Source of the DNA: Candidatus Woesearchaeota archaeon
GTDB lineage: Archaea > Nanobdellota > Nanobdellia > SCGC-AAA011-G17 > GW2011-AR18
Assembly (NCBI GenBank): GCA_018303515.1
Contig: JAGVXZ010000043.1
Location: 1-16,037 of the forward strand
Direction: 5' to 3'
Length of the DNA: 16,037 nucleotides
The notes under the pieces were generated by a model. That model was not told the origin of the DNA. It was given only the letters and a program-made list of their open reading frames with translations, and made no database searches. The position numbers and the translations under genes are program-made. Position 1 is the first letter of the stretch, and each line of letters begins with the position of its first letter. Below are positions 14,978 through 16,037 of the stretch, one piece after another.

Positions 14978-15631
14978 CTATTGAGTTTTTTGGAAATTAT
15001 CCCACTTATCTATAAACTCTTGTATTGTACTTTCAGTTCTAGGATTCCAAACCATCTCATTTAAAAGATTAGTTGGAATTGTTAGAACATGAGCACCAGT
15101 AAGTAAAGCATCATTTATTTGTGAGACCTGTCTAAAACTACCTATAATAATTTTTGATCTAAAGTTATGTAAACGAAATATCTCTGCTGTTTCAGTTACT
15201 ATTTTCTTTGCATCATAACCCATATCCGCAATTCTTGCCCAAAATAAACTAACATAAGTTGCACCAGCCTTTGCAGCTATAACAGCTTGCTTAGTTGACA
15301 TACAAGCAGTAACATTAGTTTTTATATTTTCTTTAGATAAAATAGCCACAGCTTTTAATCCCTCAATATTCATAGGCAATTTAACCACAACATTATTTCC
15401 CATCTTTGCGTAATTTCTTGCTTGAGACAACATTAATTCTAAATCATTTGTAGTTACTTCAAGACTAACCGGCCCATCTATTAACTTCAAAATCTGTTGC
15501 ATCTGAGAATTAGCATTTTTATTTCCGGCTTTAGCCATAATAATGGGATTAGTTGTACACCCATCAACAACACCTAAACTTATTAATTCATTTAACTCTC
15601 CCAAATCAGCCGTATCAGCAAATATTTCCAT
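14978..15631 (-). CDS. Transaldolase / fructose-6-phosphate aldolase family protein
   Basis: A 217-residue single-domain TIM-barrel of the short (TalC/FSA/MipB) transaldolase group. Visible: D6-T-A-D at the first strand, T26-T-N-P, the Schiff-base lysine K84 in V-V-V-K-L-P, N106-V-T-A, and R133 in L-F-W-A-R-I-A-D-M-G. Typical short transaldolases have Y-V-S-P-F-V-x-R in that last place, so L-F-W-A-R is a distinct variant. Transaldolases make sedoheptulose 7-phosphate, the GmhA substrate, so it may feed the heptose operon; an aldolase role on another sugar phosphate is equally open. I choose the ATG at 15631, which has GGAGG 8 bases before it, over 15637 and 15646. The gene overlaps the end of the upstream oxidoreductase by 17 bases and ends 19 bases from the convergent SDR. 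Confidence 0.88.
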   Translation of the reverse strand: MEIFADTADLGELNELISLGVVDGCTTNPIIMAKAGNKNANSQMQQILKLIDGPVSLEVTTNDLELMLSQARNYAKMGNNVVVKLPMNIEGLKAVAILSKENIKTNVTACMSTKQAVIAAKAGATYVSLFWARIADMGYDAKKIVTETAEIFRLHNFRSKIIIGSFRQVSQINDALLTGAHVLTIPTNLLNEMVWNPRTESTIQEFIDKWDNFQKTQ

Positions 15632-16037
15632 TTTCATATCCTCCATTATTTTTCAATTGTATCTTATACACTTTTTCTACAACAAGTATAGCTTTAAGAG
15701 CATCATTAAGATCACCTAAAACAAAACCATTATGTCTAATACAATTAACAAACTCTCTTATTTCATTCGTCCAAGATTCATCTTCATCAGAACCAACTCT
15801 TTCTTCTTGAGAGAATCTAAAATATTTTTCTCGTTTAGAATCTTCAATTAATTTAATAATTTGTAATTTTTGAATTCCATAATTTTTATGTAATCCATTT
15901 ATAATTAAAGCACCCCTCGTACCATAAATTTCAAAAAGGAATTTGTTTGTCCACTCTGTTGCACTAGTATGAATATTTGCAATTTTATTGTCTTTAGTTT
16001 TTAAAATCAAAAAACCATTATCCTCCACTTCCATATT
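15615..16037 (-). CDS. Gfo/Idh/MocA-family oxidoreductase, C-terminal part (cut by window end)
   Basis: The visible 140 residues continue in frame to the last base, so the ATG at 16034 need not be the start and the N-terminal Rossmann domain lies outside the window. The fragment matches the C-terminal alpha/beta domain of Gfo/Idh/MocA NAD(P)-dependent sugar oxidoreductases: a strand with I-H-T-S-A-T-E-W-T-N, F-E-I-Y-G-T-R-G-A-L-I-I-N-G-L, and the closing segment S-W-T-N-E-I-R-E-F-V-N-C-I-R with G-D-L-N-D-A-L-K-A. These enzymes oxidise or reduce a sugar or nucleotide-sugar hydroxyl. It is the first visible gene of a minus-strand unit with the transaldolase, whose ribosome-binding site lies inside its last codons. 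Substrate unknown. Confidence 0.85.
   Translation of the reverse strand, partial: NMEVEDNGFLILKTKDNKIANIHTSATEWTNKFLFEIYGTRGALIINGLHKNYGIQKLQIIKLIEDSKREKYFRFSQEERVGSDEDESWTNEIREFVNCIRHNGFVLGDLNDALKAILVVEKVYKIQLKNNGGYENGNIC
15639..15643 (-). promoter_or_regulatory. Shine-Dalgarno GGAGG deciding the transaldolase start
   Basis: On the minus strand GGAGG lies 8 bases before the ATG at 15631 and only 1 base before the ATG at 15637, and it falls after the ATG at 15646. Spacing therefore selects 15631, which starts directly at the conserved first strand. Confidence 0.75.

Noticed and set aside
15553..15810. 85-codon plus-strand open frame across the transaldolase/oxidoreductase junction
   Set aside because: It is antisense to two recognisable genes, and its low-complexity Pro/Ser/Leu composition is typical of a shadow frame.
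1..16037. CRISPR array, insertion sequence, tRNA or rRNA
   Set aside because: I read both strands for spaced direct repeats, transposase motifs, terminal inverted repeats and tRNA arms and saw none; A- and T-runs are only base composition.

Overview
This is a very AT-rich (by eye about 30% GC), gene-dense stretch devoted almost entirely to sugar activation and surface-glycan assembly. It reads as archaeal, probably from a small-genome DPANN-type lineage such as Woesearchaeota or Pacearchaeota. The domain call rests on TATA-like boxes centred about 26 bases before the ATG of most first genes (leaderless transcripts), on Shine-Dalgarno motifs confined to genes inside operons, and on eukaryote-like dolichol-pathway enzymes (ALG7-like and ALG5/DPM1-like). 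The phylum is an inference; no rRNA or other marker gene is present.

Left block (1-5111, + strand): the tail of a GT4 glycosyltransferase, then a tight five-gene operon. Its first four genes hold all four activities of the GDP-D-glycero-D-manno-heptose route: a GmhB-type HAD phosphatase fused to a GMD/RMD-type nucleotide-sugar SDR, GmhA (sedoheptulose-7-phosphate isomerase), an HddA-type GHMP kinase and an HddC-type nucleotidyltransferase. A GT2 glycosyltransferase follows. The fused SDR probably remodels the finished GDP-heptose.

Middle block (5095-12599): a small O-methyltransferase on the minus strand, a GT39/PMT-like integral membrane glycosyltransferase on the plus strand, then a minus-strand run. 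Read in its own direction the run is: ALG7-like sugar-1-phosphate transferase to a polyprenyl phosphate, ALG5-like polyprenyl-phosphate sugar synthase, Wzx-like flippase, GT2, a collapsed carbamoyltransferase remnant and a GT4. These can start, extend, flip and transfer a lipid-linked glycan.

Right block (12800-16037): a UDP-glucose/GDP-mannose dehydrogenase-like protein lacking the catalytic cysteine, overlapping an SDR; convergent to these are a transaldolase/fructose-6-phosphate-aldolase-family protein and the C-terminal part of a Gfo/Idh/MocA oxidoreductase, cut by the window edge. The transaldolase could supply sedoheptulose 7-phosphate to the heptose operon.

The most notable points are the complete GDP-heptose pathway in a putatively DPANN archaeon with its phosphatase-SDR fusion, the Cys-less dehydrogenase, and the carbamoyltransferase reduced in frame to its two ends. 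I see no RNA genes, CRISPR array, insertion sequence or phage gene.
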